NCBI GenBank assembly: GCA_014381745.1 | Contig: JACNLA010000040.1 | Coordinates: 1 to 51,720, forward strand | From: Actinomycetota bacterium | GTDB lineage: Bacteria; Actinomycetota; Acidimicrobiia; Acidimicrobiales; MedAcidi-G1 | Reading direction: 5' to 3' | DNA: 51,720 nt | Shown: piece by piece, positions 41,139 to 49,014 of the stretch | Position numbering within the stretch: the stretch's first letter is position 1 | Layout of the letters: every line of letters begins with the position of its first letter | Made by a program: the position numbers and the translations under genes | Notes under the pieces: generated by a model | The model's input: only the letters and a program-made list of their open reading frames with translations | Database searches by the model: none | What the model was told of the DNA's origin: nothing

Positions 41139-42551
41139 TCAGAGGAGGTACGAGGAGAGGCCGCGTCGCAGATACGCGCCGTCTCCCTTGGCCCCGTGGT
41201 AGGCGTCGTCTGAGATGAGCACCTTGCCCTTTGACAGCACGGTGTCGACGCAGCCGTCGATCTCGACGCCCTCATATGCCGAGTAGTCCATGCTCATGTG
41301 ATGGGTGTCCACTGACAGCGTCGTTGAACCGTTCGGGTCGTAGAGGACGATGTCGGCATCGGACCCGGGGGCGATTACGCCCTTTTGGGGATACAGACCG
41401 AACATGCGGGCAGGGGTCGTGGAACAGGTCTCGACCCAGCGCTCCAGGGACAACTCGCCCATGACGACGCCCTGGTAGATGAGGTCCATGCGGTGCTCGA
41501 CTCCACCGATCCCGTTGGGGATCGCCCTGAAGTCATCGAGGCCCAACTCCTTTTGGTCCTTCATGCAGAACGGGCAGTGGTCGGTGGACACAACGGCCAG
41601 ATCGTTTGTGCGAAGACCGCGCCACAGGTCGGTGTGGTGGGTGTGCGCCTTTGTACGCAGCGGTGGTGAGCAGACGTAGCCCGCGCCAGCGAAACCGGGT
41701 AGGCCCAGGTGGTCTTCGAGGTTCAGGTACAGGTACTGGGGGCACGTCTCGGCGAACACGTTGTGGCCGTCGTTGCGGGCAGCGGCCACTGCTTCGAGTG
41801 CCTCACTGGCCGAAAGATGAACGAAGTAGACCGGGGCACCGGCCACCAGGGCCAACTGGATGGCCCGGTTGGTGGCCTCACCCTCAAGGGCCGGTGGTCG
41901 GGTTATTCCGTGGTAGACGGGATCGGTCTGGCCACGGGCTGCGGCCTGCTCGGCAAGCACGTCGATGGCTATGCCGTTCTCGGCGTGCATGCAGATGAGG
42001 CCACCATTGTCAGATGCCTTCTGCATGGCCCGGAGAATCTGTCCGTCGTCGCTGTAGAAGACGCCCGGGTAGGCCATGAACAACTTGAAGCTGGTGATCC
42101 CCTCACCGACGAGGCTGTCCATCTCCTTGAGGGCCGCCTCGTCGACACCGCCCAGAATCATGTGGAAGCCGTAGTCGATCGCGCACTCGCCCTCGGCCTT
42201 GGCGAACCATGCGTCAAGGGACTCGCGCACGTTCTCGCCGTCGCGCTGTACCGCAAAGTCGATAATGGTGGTGGTGCCACCCCATGCGGCCGCCCGGGTT
42301 CCGATCTCAAAGGTGTCCGAGGCGAAGGTGCCACCGAAGGGCAGCTCCATGTGGGTGTGCGCGTCGATACCGCCGGGCACCACGTACTTCCCCGTGGCAT
42401 CGATCACCTTCTCGGCACCACCCTCGGCTGACGCCGCTGCATCGCTACCGGGCTGGAGCAGCGCTGCAATCGTCTGGCCGTCGACCAGCACATCGGCCTC
42501 GTGGCGACCGGTCGGGCTAACAACCGTTCCGTTCTTGATGAGGATCGTCAT
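41139..42551 (-). CDS. hydA: Dihydropyrimidinase (D-hydantoinase family)
   Basis: A 470-residue amidohydrolase opening the dihydrouracil or dihydrothymine ring to N-carbamoyl-beta-alanine or the methyl homologue. The metal-binding motif is GIDAHTHMELPFGG, and the carboxylated bridging Lys lies in SFKLFMAYPG. Further metal ligands are in MHAENG, YFVHLSASEAL and VSTDHCPFCMKDQK. Length is close to the family norm. Followed by the mmsA gene and preceded by the aminotransferase gene on the same strand. Confidence 0.93.
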   Translation of the reverse strand: MTILIKNGTVVSPTGRHEADVLVDGQTIAALLQPGSDAAASAEGGAEKVIDATGKYVVPGGIDAHTHMELPFGGTFASDTFEIGTRAAAWGGTTTIIDFAVQRDGENVRESLDAWFAKAEGECAIDYGFHMILGGVDEAALKEMDSLVGEGITSFKLFMAYPGVFYSDDGQILRAMQKASDNGGLICMHAENGIAIDVLAEQAAARGQTDPVYHGITRPPALEGEATNRAIQLALVAGAPVYFVHLSASEALEAVAAARNDGHNVFAETCPQYLYLNLEDHLGLPGFAGAGYVCSPPLRTKAHTHHTDLWRGLRTNDLAVVSTDHCPFCMKDQKELGLDDFRAIPNGIGGVEHRMDLIYQGVVMGELSLERWVETCSTTPARMFGLYPQKGVIAPGSDADIVLYDPNGSTTLSVDTHHMSMDYSAYEGVEIDGCVDTVLSKGKVLISDDAYHGAKGDGAYLRRGLSSYLL

Positions 42552-42610
42552 GTCCTGCCTCCTGTTGGTTTCATCAGCATGATCGTTCTCTCAGGCCTTC
42601 CCGTCCAGCC

Positions 42611-43909
42611 TCAGCCCTGGTTTGTCAGAGAGCCGAGTGCCGCCACGAGGATTTCACCGGCCTCGTCGATCTCGTCTGCGGTGACCGTCATCGGAGGTGC
42701 GATCCGCAGCACGTTGCCATAGAGCCCGCCCTTGCCTATTAGGAGACCCCGTTCCCTCGCTGCCTCGAGCAGCCGGGCAGCGGCGTCCGCATCAGGATCG
42801 TTGGTGCCGGGGCGCACCATTTCGAAGGCAAGCATCAGGCCGCGACCCCTCAGCTCACCCACTGAGTCACAGGCTTCGGCTGCTGGCTGCAACAGGCCCT
42901 TGAGGCGGGCACCCATCTGCCTCGAGTTTCCCTGAAGGTCGTTGTCCAGCATGTAGCGGATGGTCGCCAGGGCTCCCGCGCTGCTGAGTGGGTTTCCTCC
43001 GAAGGTGGAGAGCGAGTTGGCCGGCAGGGAGTTCATGATCTCGGCGCTTGCCACAACACCTCCGAGAGCCAGACCGTTTCCGACTCCCTTGGCGAAGGTG
43101 AGAATGTCGGGCGTGACCCCGTGGGCCTGGTAGCCCCAGAAGTTGTCGCCGGTCCGGCCCCAGCCCGTCTGGACCTCGTCGGAGATGAACAGGACCCCGC
43201 GGTTGTCGAGTTCTTTCTTCATGGCACCGAAGAAACCGTCGGGCGGAATCGCGAAGCCGCCGACACCCTGGATGGGTTCGGCGATCATCGCCGCCACGTC
43301 ACCCGAGGTCATCATGTCAAACACCTGGACAAGGTCCTCGACACAGGCATTCGTGTAGGCCTCGTCGTCAAGGGCACGGAAGGGGCTGCGCATGCGGTAG
43401 CCGCCGTGCACGTAGTTGACAGAGAGGCCGCTGACGCTGGTCGGCGACCAGGAGCGCTGCGCCGTAATGGCGATGGTGCTGAACGAACGGCCGTGGTAGC
43501 TGTTGCGCAGGGCAAGAATCTGGTTGGACCTGCGGTATGTGGTCGCCAACAGCAGCGCCGCATCGTTGGCTTCAGTTCCTGACGTGGTGAAGAACACCCT
43601 GGCGTCGGGGATCCCGGAGAGGTCTGCAACCAACTCGGCGAGCTCGATCATCGGCTCGGAGAGGTACAGGGTCGACGAGTGGAGAACCTTGGCGGCCTGC
43701 TCCTGTACCGCCCTGGTCACCTCCGGAACGTTGTATCCGATGCTTGTCGTGAGGATTCCGCCGAAGAAGTCCAGATAGCGGTTTCCCTCAACGTCGACCA
43801 CGTGACGTCCTTCGCCGTGGTCCATTGAGATTGGTGGGTCGTAGTAGAGCGCCAGCCAGGACGGAAGCACCGCCTGGTGCCGATCAAGCAGTTCAGCGTT
43901 GGTAGTCAT
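42611..43909 (-). CDS. Class III aminotransferase, probably beta-alanine:2-oxo acid
   Basis: A 432-residue PLP enzyme with the class III blocks VVDVEGNRYLDFFGGI, FFTTSGTEANDAAL, YHGRSFSTIAITAQRSW, LFISDEVQTGWGRTG, and the Schiff-base Lys in TFAKGVGNGLALGG. By context its substrate is beta-alanine and beta-aminoisobutyrate; the paralogous families for GABA or alanine-glyoxylate are alternatives. The ATG at 43909 has GGAGAAG a few bases upstream. Confidence 0.88.
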   Translation of the reverse strand: MTTNAELLDRHQAVLPSWLALYYDPPISMDHGEGRHVVDVEGNRYLDFFGGILTTSIGYNVPEVTRAVQEQAAKVLHSSTLYLSEPMIELAELVADLSGIPDARVFFTTSGTEANDAALLLATTYRRSNQILALRNSYHGRSFSTIAITAQRSWSPTSVSGLSVNYVHGGYRMRSPFRALDDEAYTNACVEDLVQVFDMMTSGDVAAMIAEPIQGVGGFAIPPDGFFGAMKKELDNRGVLFISDEVQTGWGRTGDNFWGYQAHGVTPDILTFAKGVGNGLALGGVVASAEIMNSLPANSLSTFGGNPLSSAGALATIRYMLDNDLQGNSRQMGARLKGLLQPAAEACDSVGELRGRGLMLAFEMVRPGTNDPDADAAARLLEAARERGLLIGKGGLYGNVLRIAPPMTVTADEIDEAGEILVAALGSLTNQG

Positions 43910-43944
43910 GGTCAACTTCTCCGACGGGTAGTGGCGGGTCGCCC

Positions 43945-44787
43945 TCAGGCGGAGGTCAGCGGGCCGTACATGTCGGGCCTGCGATCGCGGTAGAAGGCCC
44001 ACTGGTTGCGGACCTCGTCCACCATGTCGAGGTCCAGATCGCGCACGATCAACTCGGCGTCCTGATCGGAGCAGACGTCGCCAACAAACTGTCCACGTGG
44101 GTTGGCGAAGTAGGTGGTGCCGTAGAAGTCGTTGTCGCCCAGCGCCTCGATGCCGACGCGGTTGATGGCACCTACGAAGTACATGTTGGCTGCGGCCGAG
44201 GCCGGTTGCTCAAGCTGCCACAGGTACGAGGACAGGCCGCGGCTGGTTGCCGAGGGGTTGAAGACGATCTGAGCGCCGTTCAGGCCGAGCGCCCGCCAGC
44301 CCTCGGGGAAATGCCGGTCGTAGCAGATGTAGACGCCGACCTTTCCTACCGCTGTGTCAAACACGGGGTACCCGAGGTTGCCGGGCCGGAAGTAGAACTT
44401 CTCCCAGAAGCCCTTGACCTGGGGAATGTGGGTCTTGCGATACTTGCCCAGGTAGGTGCCGTCGGCGTCGATGACCGCCGCCGTGTTGTACAGCAGGCCC
44501 TCCTGTTCCTTTTCGTACATGGGCAGAACCAGGACCATGCCCAGTTCGGCTGCGAGTTCCTGGAACCGCCTGGTTGTGGGTCCATCCGGGATCGACTCGG
44601 CGTAGTCGTAGTACTCGGTTTCCTGCACCTGGCAGAAGTAGGGGCCGTAGAAAAGTTCCTGAAAGCACATGATCTGTGCGCCTGCTGCGGCTGCCTCACG
44701 CATGTACTTCTCGTGGAGTTCGATCATCGACTCCTTGTCGCCGGTCCAGGCTGTCTGGACCATTGCAGCGCGTACCTCGTTCGCCAT
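43945..44787 (-). CDS. Beta-ureidopropionase (N-carbamoyl-beta-alanine amidohydrolase)
   Basis: A 280-residue nitrilase-superfamily enzyme releasing beta-alanine, CO2 and ammonia. The catalytic triad is visible as Glu in CFQELFYGPYF, Lys in KYRKTHIPQ and Cys in YICYDRHFPEG. The ATG at 44787 follows GGAGGAG. It is the first gene of the leftward operon and faces the MocR regulator gene across a 169-bp promoter region. Other N-carbamoyl amidases of this family are possible, but the neighbours fix the pathway. Confidence 0.92.
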   Translation of the reverse strand: MANEVRAAMVQTAWTGDKESMIELHEKYMREAAAAGAQIMCFQELFYGPYFCQVQETEYYDYAESIPDGPTTRRFQELAAELGMVLVLPMYEKEQEGLLYNTAAVIDADGTYLGKYRKTHIPQVKGFWEKFYFRPGNLGYPVFDTAVGKVGVYICYDRHFPEGWRALGLNGAQIVFNPSATSRGLSSYLWQLEQPASAAANMYFVGAINRVGIEALGDNDFYGTTYFANPRGQFVGDVCSDQDAELIVRDLDLDMVDEVRNQWAFYRDRRPDMYGPLTSA

Positions 44788-44874
44788 TGCAGTCTCCTCC
44801 GTGGTCTGGTTCGCCGGCTCGTGGTTGCGCGACGGTTGCCCTCTGCAGTGTTCTGAGACAGTATGGCCGAATCG

Positions 44875-44908
44875 TTGTGCGTACAATCCATTCTTTGTTA
44901 CATACAAA
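44875..44908. promoter_or_regulatory. Two TTGT/ACAA inverted repeats in the MocR/pyrimidine promoter region
   Basis: TTGTGCGTACAA lies at 44875-44886 and TTTGTTACATACAAA at 44894-44908, both with exact arms. The same arm also recurs as a direct repeat (GTACAA, ATACAA). They lie between the divergent starts at 44787 and 44957, the normal place for the operator of a MocR/GabR regulator, which often binds repeated sites and activates the neighbour operon. No experimental support. Confidence 0.55.
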
Positions 44909-44956
44909 AGTTTCTACGAGGACCGCCAATGCGCACTCGCCTGGGGCGCCACGACA

Positions 44957-46315
44957 ATGAACGAACCAGCACTGGCAGCCATAACGAACGCGGTCGGCAC
45001 CAACGTCGGACCAGCCGAGATCGCCTCCGCAATCGGGAGGCTGATTAGCGACGGAACCATTCCAAGCGGCAACCGTCTGCCGACGGTGCGGGCGCTGGCC
45101 CGAAATCTCAACGTCAGCCCCTCAGTGGTCGCCGATGCATGGCGCCGCCTCGATCATGCCGGCCTTCTCACCACAGAAGGTCGCCGCGGCAGCTTCGTTC
45201 GTTCCAGACGCCAACCTGAGGACCCGGGACGCTTCTGGCAGGTACCCGTCAACCCACACACCTACAGGCTGGACCTCAGCACCGGTACACCCGATCCGGC
45301 CCTGCTGCCGCCGTTGGGACCGGCTCTGGCTGCACTCAGAGACCAGCCACCCGTCTCGAGCTACCTGGACCAGCCCACCCTTCCAGCGCTGTCCGAGGTG
45401 CTCCGGCAACGCTGGCCGTTCGAACCCGAGGCGCTGACCGTGGTCGACGGAGCCCTCGACGCCCTCGACCGGATCATCGCCGAAACTGTCAACTACGGCG
45501 ACAGGGTGCTCGTGGAAGATCCCGGCTTTCCACCCACGATCGACATGCTCGAACTTGCCGGTGCCGAGCTGATACCCGTTCCGGTCATCAAGGGCGGCCT
45601 TGACCCTGAGGCCCTCGCCCGCGGCCTGACCGCCTACCCGAGCCTCCTCGTGTTCCAACCCCGCGCCCACAACCCCACGGGCTGGAGCCACGATGCTGAG
45701 AGAATCGACCAGCTTGCGGGCCTGCTGGAGGGCTCTGACCTGCTGGTGATCGAGGACGACCACTCAGGTGAGGTGTCGGGGGCGGCGCTCCACAGCCTCG
45801 GTTCCCGTCTTCCGGACCGGGTCATCCACATACGCAGCTTCTCCAAGGCCTACGGACCGGACCTGCGCCTGGCTGCTGTGGGGGGAGCCGGACCGGTCAT
45901 CGAGGCAATGGTCCACCGGCGCCAACTGGGTCCCGCATGGAGCAGCCGACTGCTCCAGGGTGTGCTGTTGGAGTTGCTCACCGACCCGGGGACCGCCGAC
46001 ACGGTGGCCCTCGCAGCGGAAAGCTACGCCGGCCGCCGGTCGTCGGTAATCAAGAGCCTCGTGGAGCGCGGTGTCAGCGTCCCGGGTACGTCCGGTTTCA
46101 ACCTGTGGCTCGAGGTCGGCGACGAGACGAACGCCCTGATAGCGCTGTCGGCACAGGGCATCGGTGCAGCACCGGGCAGCCCGTTCATGGTCGGTCCGGG
46201 TTCCACCCCACACCTGCGCCTGACCCTCGCCACGGTTGCCGAGGGCTCTGACGACCTGGCCGAAGCCCTCGCCGATGCCGCCTCCATCCCGCCGGGCCGC
46301 CGGGTGGGAGTCTGA
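44957..46315 (+). CDS. MocR/GabR-type transcriptional regulator (GntR HTH + aminotransferase domain)
   Basis: A 452-residue regulator. Residues 10-80 are a GntR winged helix (IASAIGRLISDGTIPSGNRLPTVRALARNLNVSPSVVADAWRRLD). From about residue 95 it has an aminotransferase class I/II fold with PLP-binding features: VEDPGFPPTID, QPRAHNPTGW, and the Lys in SFSKAYGPDL. Such proteins bind PLP plus an amine and control amine or amino-acid catabolism. It faces the pyrimidine operon, whose intermediate beta-alanine would be a fitting effector. The next gene, an amine oxidase, starts one base after its stop and may be a target too. Confidence 0.92.
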   Translation: MNEPALAAITNAVGTNVGPAEIASAIGRLISDGTIPSGNRLPTVRALARNLNVSPSVVADAWRRLDHAGLLTTEGRRGSFVRSRRQPEDPGRFWQVPVNPHTYRLDLSTGTPDPALLPPLGPALAALRDQPPVSSYLDQPTLPALSEVLRQRWPFEPEALTVVDGALDALDRIIAETVNYGDRVLVEDPGFPPTIDMLELAGAELIPVPVIKGGLDPEALARGLTAYPSLLVFQPRAHNPTGWSHDAERIDQLAGLLEGSDLLVIEDDHSGEVSGAALHSLGSRLPDRVIHIRSFSKAYGPDLRLAAVGGAGPVIEAMVHRRQLGPAWSSRLLQGVLLELLTDPGTADTVALAAESYAGRRSSVIKSLVERGVSVPGTSGFNLWLEVGDETNALIALSAQGIGAAPGSPFMVGPGSTPHLRLTLATVAEGSDDLAEALADAASIPPGRRVGV

Positions 46316-46316
46316 G

Positions 46317-47714
46317 ATGGTGGAACTCCAACCGACCGGCGCCGACTGGTCGCGCCGGTCGTTCCTGAGGCTGACGGGCGTAGCAGGTCTCGCCGCAGCA
46401 ACAGCCTGTGCGCGGACCGAACCTCAGACTGCAACTGTGTCATCTGCTCAGCCAGTCGGCCCCAGGTCCATCCCGGACCCCACCGACTGGAGGGTGACCC
46501 GCTGGGGTGCTGACCCATGGTCTCTGGGCTCGTACTCGTACCTGCCGGCGGGGACGTCGGCGACCTCGCGGGCCACCCTTTCCGGGCCAGTTGGGGACCG
46601 GCTGTTCTTTGCCGGTGAGGCAACCGACTCCGACTATCCGGGAACGGTCCACGGGGCCCTCAAGTCCGGACAGCGTGCGGCGTCCCAGGTGCTCGATGGC
46701 CACACCAAACCATCGGTCGTTGTGATCGGCGCCGGTGCCTCCGGGCTGGGTGCCGCTCAGGCACTGATGGACGCCGGAGCAGACGTTGTCGTGCTCGAGG
46801 CAAGGGACCGGATAGGTGGACGGGTCTGGACCGACGACGTGGGTGGTGTACCGGTCGACCTGGGGGGTTCGTGGATCCACGGAGTCAAGGGGAACCCGCT
46901 CGCGGAACTGGCTGACGCACTTGATATCACGCTTGTACACACCGACTACGACAACTCCGTCCTGTTCGACACCGATGGATCCCCGCTCGACTGGAACCGA
47001 CTCAACAACCTCTACGAGGCCATTGCGGATGCCGCCCTGTCGAGTTCGTCGACGCGTGCGATGGGGCCCGAGCTGGCCCCCATTCGATCAGGCCTGAACG
47101 CCGACGAACAGAGGTGGTTCGACTTCGTGGTCACCTCCGAGATCGAACACTGGTGGCCGGCCGACGTGGAAAGGCTGGCAATGGCCACGGCCTTCTTCGG
47201 CAAGGCCTTCCGTGGTGGCGACGCAGTGCCGCAGACTGGCTACCGGCCGATCATCGCGAGCCTGGCCGAGGGGCTAGACATCCGCCTCGGCACAGCAGTG
47301 TCACGGGTGGACCACAGCGGTCCCGGGGTGGTGATCGATTCCGACAAGGGCGTGTTCGAGGCCAATGCGGTCGTCGTGACCGTTCCCCTCAGCGTGCTTC
47401 AGGCGGAACGCATACAAATCACGCCCGACCTCCCCCACTCAACGCTCTCGGCCATCCGAATGCTCGGCATGGGTCTGATGAACAAGGTGGTGCTCCGGTT
47501 CCCGGAGGTCTTCTGGGATAAGCAGGCGGACCTGATCTCGTATGTTCCGCCGACGAAGGGCTATTTCGTGGAGTGGTACAACGCCGTTCCGTGGACGGGT
47601 CAGCCGATTCTCGTCGGCTTCAACGCCGCCAGGGCTGCCGCCGAGATCGAAACCTGGTCGGACGACGCAACTGTCGAGGCGGCACTCGATACTTTGGACC
47701 TGATCCACCGATAA
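46317..47714 (+). CDS. Tat-exported flavin amine oxidase with circularly permuted domain order
   Basis: A 465-residue FAD amine oxidase (polyamine oxidase-like: DLGGSWIHGVKGNPL). The Tat signal SRRSFLRLTG is followed by a lipobox-like A-A-T-A-C. Residues 52-128 hold the part that normally ends such enzymes: PDPTDWRVTRWGADPWSLGSYSY, FFAGEAT and PGTVHGALKSG. Only at 132 does the usual N-terminus begin: VVVIGAGASGLGAAQAL, then VVLEARDRIGGRVW. The protein ends at ALDTLDLIHR, just where the displaced block would normally follow. The ATG has GGGAG upstream and starts one base after the regulator stop. FAD is bound by both the GxGxxG and the FFAGEAT blocks, so the permuted order could still fold. 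The substrate is unknown. Confidence 0.85.
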   Translation: MVELQPTGADWSRRSFLRLTGVAGLAAATACARTEPQTATVSSAQPVGPRSIPDPTDWRVTRWGADPWSLGSYSYLPAGTSATSRATLSGPVGDRLFFAGEATDSDYPGTVHGALKSGQRAASQVLDGHTKPSVVVIGAGASGLGAAQALMDAGADVVVLEARDRIGGRVWTDDVGGVPVDLGGSWIHGVKGNPLAELADALDITLVHTDYDNSVLFDTDGSPLDWNRLNNLYEAIADAALSSSSTRAMGPELAPIRSGLNADEQRWFDFVVTSEIEHWWPADVERLAMATAFFGKAFRGGDAVPQTGYRPIIASLAEGLDIRLGTAVSRVDHSGPGVVIDSDKGVFEANAVVVTVPLSVLQAERIQITPDLPHSTLSAIRMLGMGLMNKVVLRFPEVFWDKQADLISYVPPTKGYFVEWYNAVPWTGQPILVGFNAARAAAEIETWSDDATVEAALDTLDLIHR

Positions 47715-47737
47715 TCCCGTCCCGAGGAGTGATGCCC

Positions 47738-48736
47738 GTGAGCCGAGACCTGTTTGAACGCGCTGGCGACGCCCTGCTCAACGAGCGCCGCCAACTGACC
47801 GCAACCGAGTTGGCTGAGTTGTCGAGGGTCGATGACGAGGCGATTCCCTCGCTGGCAGCGCTGGCCCACGACGTCCGCCTTGCATGGATGGGCCCGACCG
47901 TCGACATTGAGGGCATTCTTTCGGTGAAGACCGGTGGCTGTCCGGAGGACTGCCACTTCTGCAGTCAGTCGGCCCAGTTTGATACTCCGGTCAAGGCAGT
48001 GCCGTTCCTGGACCCCGACGAGATAGTCGCCGCCGCCAAGGAGACCGCTGAACTCGGAGCCTCTGGGTTCTGCATTGTGCTGGCCGTCAAGAACCCCGAC
48101 GAGGCGGCCATTACCCGGATCCTCGACCTTGTGCCGCTGATCCACGATGAGGTCGGAATAGACGTAAACGTCAGCGCCGGCATCCTCACACGTGAACAGG
48201 CAGGACGCCTCGCCGAAGGCGGTGTCCACCGGTACAACCACAACCTGGAGACAGCTCAAAGTTTCTTTCCAGAGGTCGTAACGACCCATACATGGGAGGA
48301 AAGACGCGACACCTGCCTGCTTGTAAAGGAACATGGCATGGAACTCTGCTGTGGCGTACTGCTCGGCATGGGAGAGAGCAACGACCAGCGCCTCGAGTTG
48401 CTGGAGGATCTCCGCAAACTCGAGCCCCAAGAGGTCCCCATCAACTTCTTGAACCCGAGACCGGGAACCCCGTTACAGATTCGTAAGCCGTTGAGCGCTG
48501 CCGAGGCTCTTCGATGGATCGCCGTATTCAGGTTGGGTCTGCCGTCGGTGATCCTGCGCTACGCCGGTGGCCGCGAGATCACAATGGGCGACTTGCAGGC
48601 AGTGGGAATGACATCGGGAATCAACGCCTTGATCGTCGGCAACTACCTGACGACACTTGGCCGCACGCCCGACGAGGATCTCAGCATGCTCGAAGACCTG
48701 CAGATGCCGATCGGCGCACTCTCGAGCGCTATCTGA
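47738..48736 (+). CDS. bioB: Biotin synthase
   Basis: A 332-residue radical SAM enzyme inserting sulfur into dethiobiotin. The SAM cluster motif is C-x3-C-x2-C in GGCPEDCHFCSQSA; YNHNLETAQSF and NFLNPRPGTPL are further family blocks, and YAGGREI holds the conserved Arg ligand of the second cluster. I chose the GTG at 47738 because GAGGAG lies eight bases upstream; an ATG at 47732 would leave a spacing of two. It follows the amine oxidase by 23 bases. A small Cys-rich gene follows directly. Confidence 0.95.
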   Translation: MSRDLFERAGDALLNERRQLTATELAELSRVDDEAIPSLAALAHDVRLAWMGPTVDIEGILSVKTGGCPEDCHFCSQSAQFDTPVKAVPFLDPDEIVAAAKETAELGASGFCIVLAVKNPDEAAITRILDLVPLIHDEVGIDVNVSAGILTREQAGRLAEGGVHRYNHNLETAQSFFPEVVTTHTWEERRDTCLLVKEHGMELCCGVLLGMGESNDQRLELLEDLRKLEPQEVPINFLNPRPGTPLQIRKPLSAAEALRWIAVFRLGLPSVILRYAGGREITMGDLQAVGMTSGINALIVGNYLTTLGRTPDEDLSMLEDLQMPIGALSSAI

Positions 48737-48741
48737 CCAGA

Positions 48742-48924
48742 GTGTCAGAACAGGAAACACGCAGTTTCTGTCCCGGGTGCGGGAACACCAACTGCCTTGG
48801 CTGTCTTCCAGCGCTAGACCCACCGCGTTATTGTCCGCTCTGCGGCAGTTGGCTACGGGTGAAGGTTCACACGAGCGCCTGGGAGTCGACCTGTAGGGAG
48901 TGTGGAGACATTCGGCGGGGATGA
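48742..48924 (+). CDS. bsaP: Small cysteine-rich protein, probable biotin synthase auxiliary protein (BsaP)
   Basis: A 60-residue protein from the GTG at 48742, six bases after the bioB stop. Its second half, RYCPLCGSWLRVKVHTSAW then a Cys pair, agrees with the pattern I recall for mycobacterial BsaP (RYC-x2-CG, a hydrophobic V-x-V strand, then W and C). BsaP is an auxiliary protein that mycobacterial biotin synthases require. The N-terminal half adds C-x2-C-x4-C-x2-C (SFCPGCGNTNCLGC), giving eight or more Cys, so it probably binds an Fe-S cluster or zinc. No strong ribosome site is seen, so coupling to bioB is likely. Confidence 0.7.
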   Translation: MSEQETRSFCPGCGNTNCLGCLPALDPPRYCPLCGSWLRVKVHTSAWESTCRECGDIRRG

Positions 48925-49014
48925 CCCGCCCAGAGGATGCTGTCATGGTTCGCCTCGGTGCAGCCCACCCGGGTCGAGTACAAGAGCACCCTCGAACAGG
49001 CGGGTCGGCACCGA

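Noticed and set aside
46317-47714. Two fused fragments of different amine oxidases, or a decayed gene
   Set aside because: The two blocks complement each other exactly, without duplication or gap, and the frame is continuous with a ribosome site and signal peptide. A circular permutation explains this better, although a local assembly error cannot be ruled out without reads.
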